Positions 43,736 through 56,399 of a stretch of 64,000 nucleotides of DNA are shown piece by piece (the stretch's first letter is position 1; each line of letters starts with the position of its first letter). The notes under the pieces were generated by a model. The model was not told where the DNA came from and did no database searches. It worked only from the letters and a program-made list of their open reading frames with translations. The position numbers and the translations under genes were made by a program. Origin of the DNA: Alopecurus myosuroides (taxonomy: Eukaryota; Streptophyta; Magnoliopsida; Poales; Poaceae). The stretch lies in NCBI GenBank assembly GCA_028641055.1, contig CM054062.1, forward strand, positions 136,318,682 through 136,382,681, given 5' to 3'.

Positions 43736-45319
43736 TGATGCATGTGAACACACGTTCGTTGGGAGACCCCAAGAGGAAGGTATGAAGAGTGCAGCAGCAA
43801 GTTTTCCCTCAGAAAAAAACTAAGGTTGAATCAACCAGTAGGAGGATGGAGTAACTTCAGAAGGTTGAAGCAGCTGAGATGGCACGGCGCACTATCGGTT
43901 TAGAAGCAACGTGGAACCTACACAACACAATCAAATCACTTTTCCCCAATGAAGCAGTGAGGTTGTTAATCTCACCGGTTTTGCTCAACACAAAGAGGTT
44001 AAACGTATGGTGTGGAAAACAATATGAAAGCAGTAGCAGCAGTATGAAAATAGTATGAAAGCAGTGGAAGCAGTGTGTGTATTATCAGTATGAGAAAATG
44101 GACCAGGGTCCACAGTTCACTAGTTGTGTCTCTCCGTGAAAGATAATTAACATGAATTACAGCTGGGCAATTGACATAAATGAAGGCTACACCGTAGTGC
44201 ATATGCAAGACATAAAGATTAATATGTGATTCATGCGGGCATTACAACAAAATACATAGACCGTCATCCAACTGCATCTATGACTAATAATCCACTCTCT
44301 GAATATCATCCGAACAAATATTGGGTATTAAGTTGCAAGCAACAGATTATCGCAGCAAGAAAAGTGTGTAATGTAAACAATGTAAACTAAGTAAACAATG
44401 TTGTTTTCTCCCTAATGGCAACATCACATCCTCCATCCTTCACGTTTCTGTCACTCGAGCACAGATGCAAAGGAGGCATGAACCCACTATCGAGCATAAA
44501 TACTCCCTCTTGGAGTTACTAGCATCTACTTGGCCAGACCATCTACTAATAACGGAGAGCATGCAAGAACATAAATAACATATGCATGAAGATAACATGA
44601 TATATTGATAATCAGAAGACATTGCATTCAACATTCATCAGATCTCAGCAAACACAACATGTAGCATTACATAAAGATGATCTCGATCATGTAGGGCAGC
44701 TCACGAGATCTAAACATGAGGTACAAAGTGGAGAACACAACCATCTAGCTACTTCTATGGACCCGTAGTCCAGGGATAAACTACTCACGCATTACTTCGG
44801 AGGAGGGCATGGTGGTGTAGACCCCTCCCGTGATGAATTCCCCTCCCGGCAGGGTGCCGGGGAGAGCTCCAGAACCCTCCCGATCTCGGGATGACGATAA
44901 CGGCGGCCTCGGGTGTTTCTCGGGACAAAGTGGTATATTTTTAGGGTTGCCGTATCGGGGTATAAATAGGCGAAAGGAACAACGCGGTGGAGTCCTGGGG
45001 GGCGCACACGACCCCATGGTGCGGCCAGGGGGCGTGCTGCCCTATGGTGTGGCCCCCTCCGATCCTCTTCGGGACTCCGTGGAACCTTCCAGAATTCTAG
45101 GACCTCCGGACTTTGAATTTTCCAATTCCAAGAATCTTTCCAGAACAACTTTTCTGAAACTAAAAATAGCATAAAACAGTGAGCTGGCTCTGTGGCATCT
45201 TGTCAATAGGTTAGTCCGGAAAATCAATAAAAAGGCATAAAGTGTATAGCAAACATGTAGGAAACAACATGAAAACAACATGGAACATCAGAAATTAACA
45301 ATATGTTTATGATGTATCA
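43736..45319 (-). repeat. Element A 5' LTR
   Basis: Collinear with 38736-40332 over its full length, with scattered substitutions and small indels. Example difference: the 3' LTR has an extra 7-9 bp near 39170 (CATGTGTGGTGAACAAATTAC versus CATGAATTAC). Confidence 0.92.
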
Positions 45320-46074
45320 TCGCGCAGCGGCTATTGTCGCTGGCCGCTTTCGTGCGGATATGGCTAACAGCTCTCCCTGGCGGCTCGTGACTCAGAAGGC
45401 ATCCTCCTTGATATGCCTTTTCTGTTCTACGAGTTATCTCTTTTCTTGTATTATCATTTCCGAGTCGTTAGTGAGGGCTTGATATTGCGTGAGGAGGAAT
45501 TGTCGAAGCTGTTCCAACTCGCCTAGGCTGGTTGCCACACTCCCCGATATGACTGGTGTTTGGAGGGGAGATATGTTGCTCATTAGCATCAGAGATTTTC
45601 CCGCGTCCACGATTGCGGTTCTCTTTGTGCAACTAGTGGGAGCGTCAGCTTCCGGCGTCGTGGTCGCAATGACGAATGGCTAGACTGGGGGAGCTTCTTT
45701 GTCATTTTTTTTGGATATGTACACCATGACATCCTGGAATGACCCGCTTGAGATTTCCTACTCTCCTTCCAAACTGCTCACGGGTCCATCGTTAATTAGG
45801 GAGAGGATAGATCATACATCGTCGTCCTCGTAATCGTCTTCGTAGGCGTCTTTCGACTCACGATCGATATCTTTGTCTGTTTTGTGTGGCGATGCTGCTC
45901 CCCCCGGGTATGTTCCTATGTACATGATGAAGACTTTCATTTGCCCGAAGGGGACGACGTGAAGGCTCTTCAACGGCATATCACCATTGGTCCCCATTCC
46001 GATTCATCAACGAGGGACCATCTTGCTTTTTCGCTAAGAATTTGACCGGTAACAAAATTGCCTCCATCCGATAG
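45320..46074 (-). pseudogene. Gypsy element C gag N-terminal region, broken
   Basis: The minus frame at 45812-45997 reads MPLKSLHVVPFGQMKVFIMYIGTYPGGAASP, then an acidic tail (KDAYEDDYEDDD). A gag N-terminal role is inferred from its location shortly downstream (minus sense) of the element C 5' LTR and primer site once the giant LTR is removed. 45325-45800 in the same direction keeps only short frames. Confidence 0.4.
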
Positions 46075-47044
46075 TGTAACATCCCTGATTTTTGGAAAAC
46101 TCAAAAATCACAAAAATTTGAAACTTTTGTTTTCATGTCAATTCAAGTCACAAAAAAACAAAGAAAACTCAAACACAAAGGAAATATTATGTCATTCCAC
46201 CCTTATTGGAATTGAAACCCCAATATGCCTCTAATACCATAAACCCTAAAGCTGATTCAAAATAATTGCTTTATCTTAACAAAAGTTATTTCATAAAAGG
46301 TTTTCATTTCATTTTACTTGAAAATGTTTAATGTTTAAATACTATGCCTCCAAAATGTTTCACTTGAAAAAAAAAATTATATTGTTTTCAAATATTACAC
46401 CAAGTATTAGCCTTAAAGTGTTTATATAAATTATTTGGTTTATGAAAATAAGTAAAATACATCGAAAAACAATATATACATTGGTTTCACCTCTCTGAAT
46501 TTTATTAAACCACAATTCAAATTATCAATTTTATTCTATTTTAAAAATAGCATTTAGTTGTTATTAATGATTAATCATATTCTGAAAATATAATTATTTC
46601 GGTGTGATGAAACAGCACACAAATATTTTCATATTGAAGGTGTTAAATTTACAAAACCATAGAAATAAATTTGAGCTCATTTGGGCATTTAAAACAAAAC
46701 AAAAGATACAAAATAAAACACGAAAAGAAAAGAGAAACGAAAAAAAGAGAATCAGGCAAGCAGCCCGGGCCAGCCCAACCCATTGGCCTTTTCCACCCCG
46801 TGAAGCACAACGCGTTGAAGGCCGCCCAAGCCCACCACCTGCTTTTCTATCCTTCGCTCGCGCGCTGGAAAACGGGCCCACAAACTGCCACAGCCCGCTC
46901 CCTCGCTCCACTCGCTGACAACCGGACCCCGCTGCTGACGCGTGTCTTGCGACAGCCGAGACGCCGAAGCTCGACTTCCACGCTCAACCCGGAATCCGCC
47001 ATCGCGTCGCCTCCTCTCCGCCCCACTCCTCCACGCCTCGTCCC

Positions 47045-47400
47045 TTATAAAAGGGTGCCCCTCGACGTGCGCGCCCGCTGCCAAAACCCTAGACCCCGTG
47101 CGCCCCCAGGCCGCACGGATTTGAGCTCGCCGTGCCGCCACGTCTGCCTGCAGGATCTGCGAACTCCGGTGGCCATGAACCTCACCGCTTCTTCTCGATG
47201 CTCCCAATCTATTTATCTCGCTATCACGCCCCACTGTGACAACTTCCCGTCCTTTTTTGTGCCTCATATTGACTCCTCCATCCGCGAAAGGACCTCCCCG
47301 CTCAGTGACCATCTCCGACGAGGAATTTTCGGTGACCTAGCGCGCCAAACCACCCCTGCCTCGCCACGGAGACCGCCTCTACGTCTTGATCACATAGGTA
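47045..47400 (+). promoter_or_regulatory. Promoter-leader module of the giant LTR
   Basis: TTATAAAAG at 47045, AAACCCTAG (telo-box-like) at 47083, a GC-rich leader, then a strong 5' splice site ATAG|GTAAGC at 47397. The same order recurs in the related giant LTRs: a splice donor at 49967 (AAG|GTAAGC) and at 58651 (CCG|GTGAGC). It would drive transcription with a spliced leader; not shown experimentally. Confidence 0.5.
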
Positions 47401-50149
47401 AGCTCCTCAAGCCTTTTTGTCCTCTGGATCGTTGGGAACGCTCGATGCCGATCGTGGCGCTGCCGCGCACGCGTTTTTTGGTGGGCCTTCCGACGACCTA
47501 GCGCCGCCACGCCCCTCAGATCTAATCCTAGCCGTAGATCCAATCGCACGGTCCACAACATGCCACTTAGCGCGGAAGTTACCGGTCAATCTCGCGCGTC
47601 CATCGCCACTTTGATCTAACGGCTGGGAGCCACGATCTGCGACTAAGCGGTATCGGCAAATCATAGGCCTCCTTTCCTTATCCCCCGGATCGTGTATTTT
47701 TCTTTTAAAATAGAAAAGCCCCCCAACTTAGAATTGCAATAACTTTTAAACCACAAATGCAAATTAGATGATTTTGTACTTTTTGAAATCAGCACAATAC
47801 GTAGAACACATTAGAATCAAATAAATTCAAAGTTGATACATGCACACACTTGCTATTTGTAGATCTTTATAAATATAGTTTTGTGAATAGGTTTAGATCT
47901 ATAATTCCAAATTTGACAAAATTGGACTTTTTGAAAATGCCTGAACATGTAGTATCTTTTAGTACTGTCCAAAATCAAAATTGACTATTTACAATGGGTT
48001 TAAATTGAAATATGCTTGTTTGATGATTTTTGACATAATTTAAATTTTATAATTCCAAAAATTATAAATAAAATACTTTTGGAAAACTTAGGTCGTGTGC
48101 TAAGAGTCCCCTATGCCCAAAATCATATCTGCTTAAGTGTAAAAATGTTTCCCTTGAGTTTTGTGCTCTTTTACTATTTTTTACTTAGTTTATTTTATGT
48201 AATTATTTTCAATATGTTTTCTCTAGCAAATTTGTGCTAAGGACTAACCTTAGACCATAGAGACCAAAACCAAAGCCCTTAGAATATTTCTAAGTCATTT
48301 TTCCTAGTTGTCCCTCTTAGTTCAAAAACCACTAAGTCTGGATTAGTATAAAGCCATGAGAGGATGCTACAATGGACTTGAAGATTTTCAACATGAAGCT
48401 AGAAGACTCATGAAGGACTTAGCAACTTCAGAAGCATCTCCAAAAAGAAGGATCACTTAGAAGAAAATATCAAGAGGGACTTCAGGAGGACCAAACCACA
48501 TCTTTTTCTCTAAGTCTTTTCCCCTTTTCTTTTATGTTCCCTTAGAACTTATGCTATGGCTAAGCTATATAAAGACCAGCCCTAGTTTGTATAAAAACAC
48601 AACAAGTGTTAGAAGATTCAATGAAGACACCACACCAAGGAGGAAATTACAAAGGATCTTGAAGATTTTCAAGACCAGTAATGTGAAGATTCAGAATTTG
48701 TTTTCCAAGACCCAAAATTTGTTTTCAAGATGATTAGTGATTTGCTCAAGACTTAGAATTTATTTTCCCAAGTGAGATGAAAGTTTTGACCAAGACTTCA
48801 ACAAGGATCCCTTTCATCAAGAAGAACAACATCAACAAGGAGCCAACTCTAGAAGCATAATCTCCCAGAAAATGAAGAAGAAGAGAACATTTTACAAGTC
48901 CTTTCTTAAGGAACTCTAACAATACCTACTATCTCTATTATTCAATATGACTAAGTCTCTAAAATCCTAGATAGATACTTCAGATGTTTTTCTTCAACTC
49001 AATCAGGAGTATATAACACCCGGGGTTTTCCCCCTAGATAGTTTTGGTTGTTTCTTTCAACATGACATTGCATCATGCATCAGGCATTGCATCACCTTTC
49101 AAACTCAACTTCAAAAATTCAAACACCAACAAAATTCTCAAAAATTCCAAAACAAAAGTTCCCACACTTGGGCATTTTGAATGACAAGTGCAAAGAAATC
49201 TTTTCCATGAATTTTGAAAACTTTGAACTCCCTCAAATTCCATTTTTGGTCAAATTCACATCAAATTCAAATTCCAAAAACAATTTTGAAATTTTCAGAA
49301 ACAAACATTTGTCCAACCGTGCTTTTTCAATGCTAATCACAAATATATCAACACCTTATTTTTCTAAGGTGTAAAACCCCTCCAAAACACTCTTTTCCTT
49401 CACCCTTTTTCCTTACAAAAAAAAAGTGTTTTGGGGTCCAACCGAGCCAAGCCAGGCCTAGCAAGGCCCAGCGAGGAGCCAGCCCAGCCCACCACACCTT
49501 CTCCTTCCTCTGTCCGTACAGGTGACGGAAGCAGAGGGTAGGAAAAGCAAGCACGACCACCACGCACCTGCTCTCCTCCTCCCTTAAAGCCCTCTCCTCC
49601 TCCCAAACCCTAACCCTTTCCCTCTCCCTCCTCCCAGCCGCCGCCGCTCCCTTGTCTTCTCCTTCCTCTCTCTGTCTCTACCTCTCTGAATTTTCTGTAC
49701 ACCACAAAGAGAGCCGAGATCACCTTGCCATCGCCCCGCCACCATGATCCCCGTCGAGCCAATCCGACCGCGGGAATGGAACCGCCTCACCGCCTGCGTC
49801 CTATATGCGGAAGAGCGGAGCCCGAGGCCGTCCCAACCGCCCCCGCCATGGCCGTTTTTCCTCGCCGGCCATGAGCGTGTCGCTGTCGAGGCCGCCGTCT
49901 CCTTCCGCAACTCTCGGTCACCGTCGTCCACGCCAAGCTCTACCCTCGCGCCATCGACCTCCCCAAGGTAAGCAGCGCCCCCAAGGCCTTTTTTCCCTCT
50001 CCCCGACCTGCTATGGACGTCCGCCGTCGAGCGGCGTCATCATCCAGTCCGTCCGCCGTCCGTCCCGATCGAAAGTTCAGTAACAGTTTCAGTTTTCCCG
50101 ACCAGGACCGACCTCAAAACCTCAAGCATTCCTAGTCTAACACGAATCA

Positions 50150-50215
50150 GCAAGCATCCCAGTGGCTAGGCCTTGTGTGCGCGCACCAGCAGGTCCCGAG
50201 TTCGAATCCCTCCCC
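50150..50215 (+). other. tRNA-like (pol III A/B box) module in the giant LTR
   Basis: The B box GAGTTCGAATCC at 50198 lies about 35 bases after an A-box-like TGGCTAGGCC at 50163, with CAGCAGGTCCC between. Equivalent modules occur in the other LTR copies at 58855 and 63462. It is SINE- or tRNA-derived in style. No poly-A tail or TSD is seen, so it may be an old fixed part of the LTR. Confidence 0.45.
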
Positions 50216-50227
50216 CCCCCCCCCCCC
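50212..50227. repeat. Poly-C tract (16 C)
   Basis: A run of 16 C immediately after the tRNA-like module. Its length should be treated with care, since homopolymers are error-prone in sequencing and assembly. Confidence 0.85.
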
Positions 50228-53200
50228 GAGGCGCAAAGCCACCTCTTTTTCGGCCTTTTTCTTTTATGTTTCGAACTCCAGAAAAACAGATCTGAATCCT
50301 TATTTGTAAAATCCATAACAAATTAAAAATGCTCCAATTTCAATGATTCAAGTTTCTGTGGATTCAGAATCTTGTGCTCTTTCTATTAGTCACAAAGTTG
50401 CAACATGTTTCTGTAATAAATTTTGCACTAAATAATTAAATACAGAAAATGCAATAAAAATTGGAAACTTTGGAAATTCATAACTTGAGTTCTGTTCACC
50501 CAAATTGAGCAAACTTGGGCTCTAAAAATTTGTCTTAACAAACTCTACATATTGGTATTTTATTTGGTCACAATTGAATTAAATTTGAACATGTTTCCCT
50601 CAGTTTACTAAAAGGGGCAGAATAAAAATGACTATGAAAAATTGCATAATAAAATTCAATAATGATCCAAAAATTATGTTTAATAGCTCACAATGTTCAT
50701 TGAAACATTTTATACATGTTTCAACCTTTCCATACAATTTGTTTACTGTTTTTCCTAATTAAGAGTGGTGCAATAATTCAATACTTTAATTAAACCTTTT
50801 AAATTGCAAAATTCATAACTTGGGCAATTCAAATCCAATTCCAACATGTAAAATATGTTTTCCATGCAAAATTGAATAAGCTTTCCAAATATAAACTTTG
50901 TTTTCTGTTTTGAATATTTAAAACTCGTGAAAACAACAAATGTTTGTTTAAATCATTTAAAATGCCAAAGTTCGTAACTTAACAAATACAATTCCAAACT
51001 TGGTAAACAACATATCAAACTGAAGCTATTGTTGTTTTCTTATTGTTTTCATCATCCATGCATCATTCTAATCAACTTTCACATGATGGTTATTTGTAGA
51101 TCATTTAATTCAACATTAATTCATGGGCTTTTCCATATGCAATCCAAATTGCATATGGGCCCATTTAAATATGTTTACCATGTCAACTAGTTTATCTTTG
51201 ATGCATCCTTTAACTTGTCATGCATCCATATCTTGATCATGCTGGATCTTTTGTCGTAGAAGTAATTGTTGCATCCGGAGTTGTTCTAGTTCGTTGCTTC
51301 TTCGCGGATAGGACGTTGAGATGATGTGAGCAACGACAAGTTCTTCGGATGTACCTCTACTTGCTGGATCTCAGGCAAGTATACTCACTTTCTACCTATG
51401 GCTGCCTTTCATCACTTGTTACCGATTCTTTCCATTGCCTTTATTCTAGCCTTATGATTCGATGCTTGTGTCTCGATCCTATCATATGTTTACCTTGCAG
51501 CCATGATATAGCCTTCCTTCCACTTCCTATTAGCTGTTGTTTGTTTACCTTGTTGGCCCTCGTGTCGTAGTTGCATGCTTAGTGTTGTTTGCGCTCTAGT
51601 CGTGTTATCCTTTGTTCTATCACCTGTTTAGTTTGGTAGTTGGGTTTCAACTTGATCAACAACCTATTAATGTTTTGGGTAATAATAATTTGATGATAAG
51701 GCACCGGCAGGAGGCCCGGCGTGGTTTTGAGGCCTGCTAGTGTCGACCCTAATTAGGAAAAGGGTCTTGTCCTCCGATCCATGATGAGCGCACTAACCGC
51801 ATGTGGGAAGCGAGTATGGGCGCCCCCCGCAATTCTGATTCGATTCGCATCTCGTCCAAATCGCCTCATTTAGTTCGGGTTTTCCATTTGCCGCATGCAT
51901 ATGCAGGTGCGAACCCTTGGCGCCAGGGTGGAACTTTTGTAGTCGGCATTTAGGGAAACACGTTCTTAGAGTGCTATGAGGGTCCCCTTTTCTTCGTGGG
52001 GCTTGATTAGCCGTGCGCTCAATTGCACGGGGTTCTTTGGGCTTGATGCGAAGAAGAGTTGGGTTGTGTTGAGTGCCTCGCTTGGTGGAAGTGCATTTCC
52101 ATCTGGTGGGTCATTCTTACGTGTACGGCCAAATTGGTGCATCCCTGCAGGGTTAAATCTTCTCGAGAAGTCGTGTTGTCCGCGGTTATGGATGACTTGG
52201 TGAAAGTGCCGGCTAACAAGTACTCAGACAACTTACACTTAACAATGATAACTTGACTAGTAATATAGATTGCCTCCACCATAAAAATGAATGTCACCTT
52301 AGTCAACCGTGTGAGTTTCCTTGGGTTGCTTCCTTAGTATGGGGTAACATTGGATGGGTATTGTTTGGTGAGTAGTTGTAGTTGGTTCTGATACGCTATC
52401 TTATCCCTTTCTTTTAGCCGGATGTTGTAGCGCGTCTCTGTAGTTAGTTAGTGCAGCCCGCTGCCGCTTCGTTGCAATAATCCCTTCCTTTCCGTTGTAC
52501 CCAAAGTATTTGTATCTTGTGATTATTGGTTACGCTGGTATCTTGTGAGTATGGTTTATCCACTTGCCAGTACTTAACCGTAATGACCCACGAATCCATT
52601 TCGTGGCTGCATATTCCACATTGCAGTCAACAGGTTTGAAGTCTGACGACGTTAGCTTGGGAATCCCTCCGGCTTGGCCTGGGCAGGGATTGGACGCCAT
52701 CGGTTATCTTCAGGACTCTTAGTCCAATTTGTATCTTGTCCGTAGTCGGACGCTATGTTGTTTCTTCCGCTGTTATTTGGATCTTTGTATTGTATCAGTT
52801 GTATCCTTGACTCGTTCGAGTCGTCTTGTATATACCTCCTCTGTTGTTGTTGTGGATTATTCGTGAACTGTTGTAATGTTATCACAAGTGGCAACCTGGA
52901 ATCGGTTATTATGTGGATTTTGGCGGAGATGCTGAAATCTGCATAGTGCCCGATCCCGGGGCGTCACAGAGTACTCCAAGCAAGGCCATTGAAGAAACAT
53001 GTAAAAGACTTAGACATCAGAAGAAACTCAAAAAGATGGAAGAAGGACTTGAAGAAAGCAAGACAAAGATATATGAGACTAATCTTAACAATATAGAAAA
53101 ACTTAGTCCAATCACTTGTTTTCATTTGGTGAAATAACTAAGTTTTAGAAACATTGTCATGTTTCCTTGGTTTAATAAGTGGTGTAATCACCCCTAGTGT

Positions 53201-54792
53201 ATTCTTGGAAATTCCTTAACAAGTATAGAATCCATCAGAAGTTGTTTTCCTTCAAACTTAAACTTTAACCAAACCTATGCCCTTGTAGAAAACCCTATGC
53301 CCCTTTTCACTAAGTCTTTTCACAAGTTGAATCTTTGTGACTAACTTATTTAAAACCCTTTTGTTGTGATTGTTGTTTTGTATGTTTTCTTCATTTGTTT
53401 ATTTGTTTGATTTGCATGCTTATTTATTTTGTTGTTGTGTTTTTAATCTATAGATTGTACGGAGATCAACGTTTAATTTTGTGAAGAGACAGGTCAACTT
53501 CTTCACCAACCTCAAAGGCAAGTAACACACCATCAACTACCCATTATTTTCTATATGCATTATTAGAGTTTTTCAGTAGTATGCATGGTAGGAAATTTTA
53601 ATAAGTTATATTATGCAATGCTATTATCCTAGTAGTGTGTAGCCATCTATTTACCTTATCTTTATAACCTTAGAACTTGATAGATGCTATGCAATGTTAC
53701 AAATTGTTTTTACTTGATGTTGTGGAAAAATTCTAAGTAACAACTTCAGTGAACCACCTGGGTGGATTTGGTTGCATGGATGATGAGAGTTCAGTGTCAC
53801 CCCGAGGGGTGTTCACTTGAGGAATGCCACCCAGGAACAAAGTGATTTCGATGTTCCCCAAGTTTAGATTGATTCCAATGCAGCCTTTGGTCATATGGGC
53901 TCTAGCTTAGTTGATTAAGTTGTGTGGACTCTACCTGTGGCTTGACAAGCAGATTTAGCAGAATTATAAGTGGAACGGGTCTTGTCGGTTGGTAGTTTTC
54001 ATGCTTCCGAAAGACTTTGACTCAATTCTCTCCTTTCCTTAATACATTCAGCATGTATAGGATGTTTGGGTGAAAAGAGTACAAGGGTGAAAGTGCACAA
54101 CCTCAGCAGAGTTAGAAACTAAGATCTTAGCTGTGTCCCCGGTTATGGACAACTATGAGCAGCTGGACAAGGATGGACGGAAGAATCACATCACCATTTC
54201 AATAAGTAAAAATTTTCCAAGTGAACAGTAGTTGTGGTGCTGGGATTTCAATCCAATGTTGCCACCCTTTGAGAAGAAAAGTTTGTTTTACAAAAGAGAT
54301 AGGAGAAAACTTGCTTTATGCAAACTTAGCCAAAACTCAACCAAGCCAAATATGCATGTAGATTAGTCTTGCCATTTATATCCACCATAGTGTTACTTGC
54401 CAATACATTAAACTGTATTGACTCCCTTGTGGCTGCATATTCCATCCTGCAGATGTTTCTGAAGACGAGTGAGGATTTCGTTTAGGATCTCGAGACTATC
54501 GCCAACATGTTTTGCCTGTGGCACATGAAAAAGACGGGCTCAATGTTGTACTATGTTTTCCACTGTATTTTTTTTTGTTTTCTGCTAGTCTTCTAAGACT
54601 ATGCAAGTTGTAATACTCTTTTTGTAAAGACTGGATCTTACGATGTAATAAAATTTGACGCAGTTGCATGATAATTCATTTTGTACTATGGTGCTAGGAA
54701 TTGATCCAGGGACTAGCACAATAACACATGTATTCCATCTTTATTAAAAGTTGGGATGCTACAGATAGAATCACACCTCTTCTAGCCTCAGG

Positions 54793-54810
54793 CCCCACAG
54801 TTGGCGCAAA
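54793..54810 (-). other. Primer-binding region of element C
   Basis: On the minus strand TTTGCGCCAACTGTGGGG follows the LTR end …CACATCACA after one base. It fits the position of a Gypsy primer-binding site; the tRNA is not determined. Confidence 0.55.
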
Positions 54811-54811
54811 C

Positions 54812-55294
54812 TGTGATGTGGTTGTCATGGAAATAGTCATCGTAGGACGACTTGTGAGTTCGTAGGGCTTAGGCGAGTTAAGTATCAGGTTATGAGGCGA
54901 GTAAACATGATGTACCCAGGTTTGGCCCCTCGATTGTGAGGTAGACCTACTCCTGCCTTGCTTCTCTCTTCTATTATGATGTCTCGATTACAAAGATGCC
55001 CTCCAGCGAGTTATGTCTCGAGATCTAAGTTGTGTTCTAGGTTAGGGTTTCCCCTTGGTCCCTCGAGTCCCTTATATAGATGGTGACTCGCAGGACCTTA
55101 CAATGATCGGAGCATGAGTTCTAGTAGGACTCATAGTCCAATTATGGTGCTAACAATACTTTCCTAGCTCTATGTCTTCACGGAGTCAACATCATCTTCT
55201 GGAAGGTTCATCCATACTTGGGTGAGTCGTAAGGGGCAGATCTCCTTCGAGTCTCCTCTTCTTGCGGGTCCACTTGTCGGAGATCCCCCCAACA
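54812..55294 (-). repeat. 5' LTR of Gypsy element C
   Basis: 483 bp. The minus strand reads TGTTGGGGGGATCTCC at 55294 to ACCACATCACA at 54812. It has TG/CA ends and a CTTATATAGATGG TATA-like stretch near 55071. Its 3' partner was not found in the window, so the element is truncated or scattered. Confidence 0.65.
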
Positions 55295-55827
55295 ACTCTG
55301 CAACAACTAAATAGGCTCCTATGTTGCCAAACTCCAACTAGGCCGGTGTACTGGCCCACCCGGCCCAAGCATTGTTTCAACTAACATCCGAAGCAGAAGG
55401 AACTCTTCCCTGACTATTTTCCTTTGCCCGTGAGCACCTTGGGTTTGGATTAACAGAAGTCGACAACATTCCTCAGCAAGGTTTGAACCGAAGATGCCAA
55501 ACTCCAACGTGGCGTGCTCTGTTGTCCCAGCATTTGGCGCATTTACCATTTGTGTATGTCCATTAGCTACCAGTGCGGAAGACCAACTGATCCCAGCTCC
55601 ACCCATACTAGCCCCTTCCAAACCCATGTCCGAAGCATCATCCTTGTATTTCCGCCTCCAAGCAAAAGGCACAAAGTCTATCTCTACAACAAAATAAATA
55701 GGCTATGGGCAGAAGGTGAAATCATATCCTTTTAACAAATGCACTACATCACATTCAATATATGGTCCAATGTGATCCACTTTCTTATTAAAGTTTGTTG
55801 ATCCCGTGCGTACCAACTACTTTTCAC
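55295..55827 (-). other. Unrecognised repeat-like sequence
   Basis: A minus frame of 117 codons (55319-55672) shows no known domain. ATGCCAAACTCCAAC-like sequence occurs twice (55322 and 55493). No gene call is justified. Confidence 0.3.
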
Positions 55828-56085
55828 AGAGCAAATACAATAAACTGATGTACGCATGCTATAAGAACTAAAATAGTATTTTTGTGATGGCGTGGAGAAG
55901 GGAGAAGAGGACAGAGAAGGGGAGTGACTCTCAGCACGTGCTCCTAGGCATCTTGTGAGAGTGAAAGGTGTGCCATATCTTAATAAATTAACACATTTGT
56001 GTGTACAAGTTGGCTGTATAGTTGACTATTCATGACATGGCAAGTCCTTATAGCCGCCAGTTGGCTCTATTATTGAACTTGCTCT
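55828..56085. mobile_element. Short MITE with imperfect terminal inverted repeats
   Basis: The ends AGAGCAAATACAATAA and (other strand) AGAGCAAGTTCAATAA continue to a shared GCTATAAG about 30 bases in. Length about 258 bp, non-coding. The style suggests a PIF/Harbinger (Tourist) MITE, but a TTA/TAA duplication is not clear. Confidence 0.5.
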
Positions 56086-56399
56086 AATACCTCGTCGCCG
56101 AGGAGTAATGAGGTCCACATATCAATAGTACATTCCACTGCCCAAAGTTCTAAGAAATACCTCATAGGATGGAGAACTCGAGACACATGCAGGCAAACCT
56201 GCTCCGACTCTATTTTATGTGGTATTTCCTCCGGCTTCCACTCACTGATAACCAAATGTGTAGTCTGAGACTTAATGCCAAGCACAAAACCATCCCCTTT
56301 TTTTAGATAAAAGGCATTACTGCCCGACTTTGGATTAACAAAGCCAGCAAGGTTCACACATGTTAATAGATAGGTTGGGCATTACAACTTAGCCACATA

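Larger units (their letters stand above)
38736..45319 (-). mobile_element. Element A: complete non-autonomous LTR retrotransposon
   Basis: 6584 bp with LTRs of 1597 bp (38736-40332) and 1584 bp (43736-45319). TSD TCGCG is present at 38731-38735 and 45320-45324. The primer-binding site, polypurine tract, LTR ends TGATG…TATCA (plus view) and TSD are all intact. The 3403-bp interior has no gag, protease, RT or integrase and only one unknown ORF. It must be moved by proteins of an autonomous relative. The close similarity of the LTRs makes it one of the younger insertions here. Confidence 0.92.
49012..52968 (+). mobile_element. Giant solo LTR (TGTAACACCCGGGG class), 3957 bp
   Basis: It starts TATAACACCCGGGG at 49012 (TG changed to TA) and ends CCCGGGGCGTCACA at 52968. 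GAGTA flanks it at 49007-49011 and 52969-52973. It is collinear with the 57711-61813 LTR over most of its length (for example the CGGCAGGAGGCCCGGCGTGG block at 51704 and the TTATGTGGATTTTGGCGGA block at 52909). Its GC-rich core (49420-49980) is diverged from that of the 57711 copy. Confidence 0.9.
46075..54763 (+). mobile_element. Giant solo LTR (TGTAACATCCC class), 4.7 kb, split by another
   Basis: It starts TGTAACATCCCTGA at 46075 and ends GGGATGCTACA at 54763, with the GATAG duplication at 46070-46074 and 54764-54768. Without the nested 3962 bp it is about 4727 bp. No internal domain or second LTR is present, so it is solo. It has an AT-rich outer part, then a GC-rich core (46750-47680) with promoter-like features, then AT-rich sequence without long ORFs. 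The frames in the GC-rich core are overlapping on both strands and are not regarded as genes. Confidence 0.85.

Noticed and set aside
46671..47501. 276-residue plus-strand ORF overlapping a 186-residue minus ORF
   Set aside because: Lies across the TATA-like box and splice donor of the giant LTR; no domain; composition effect.
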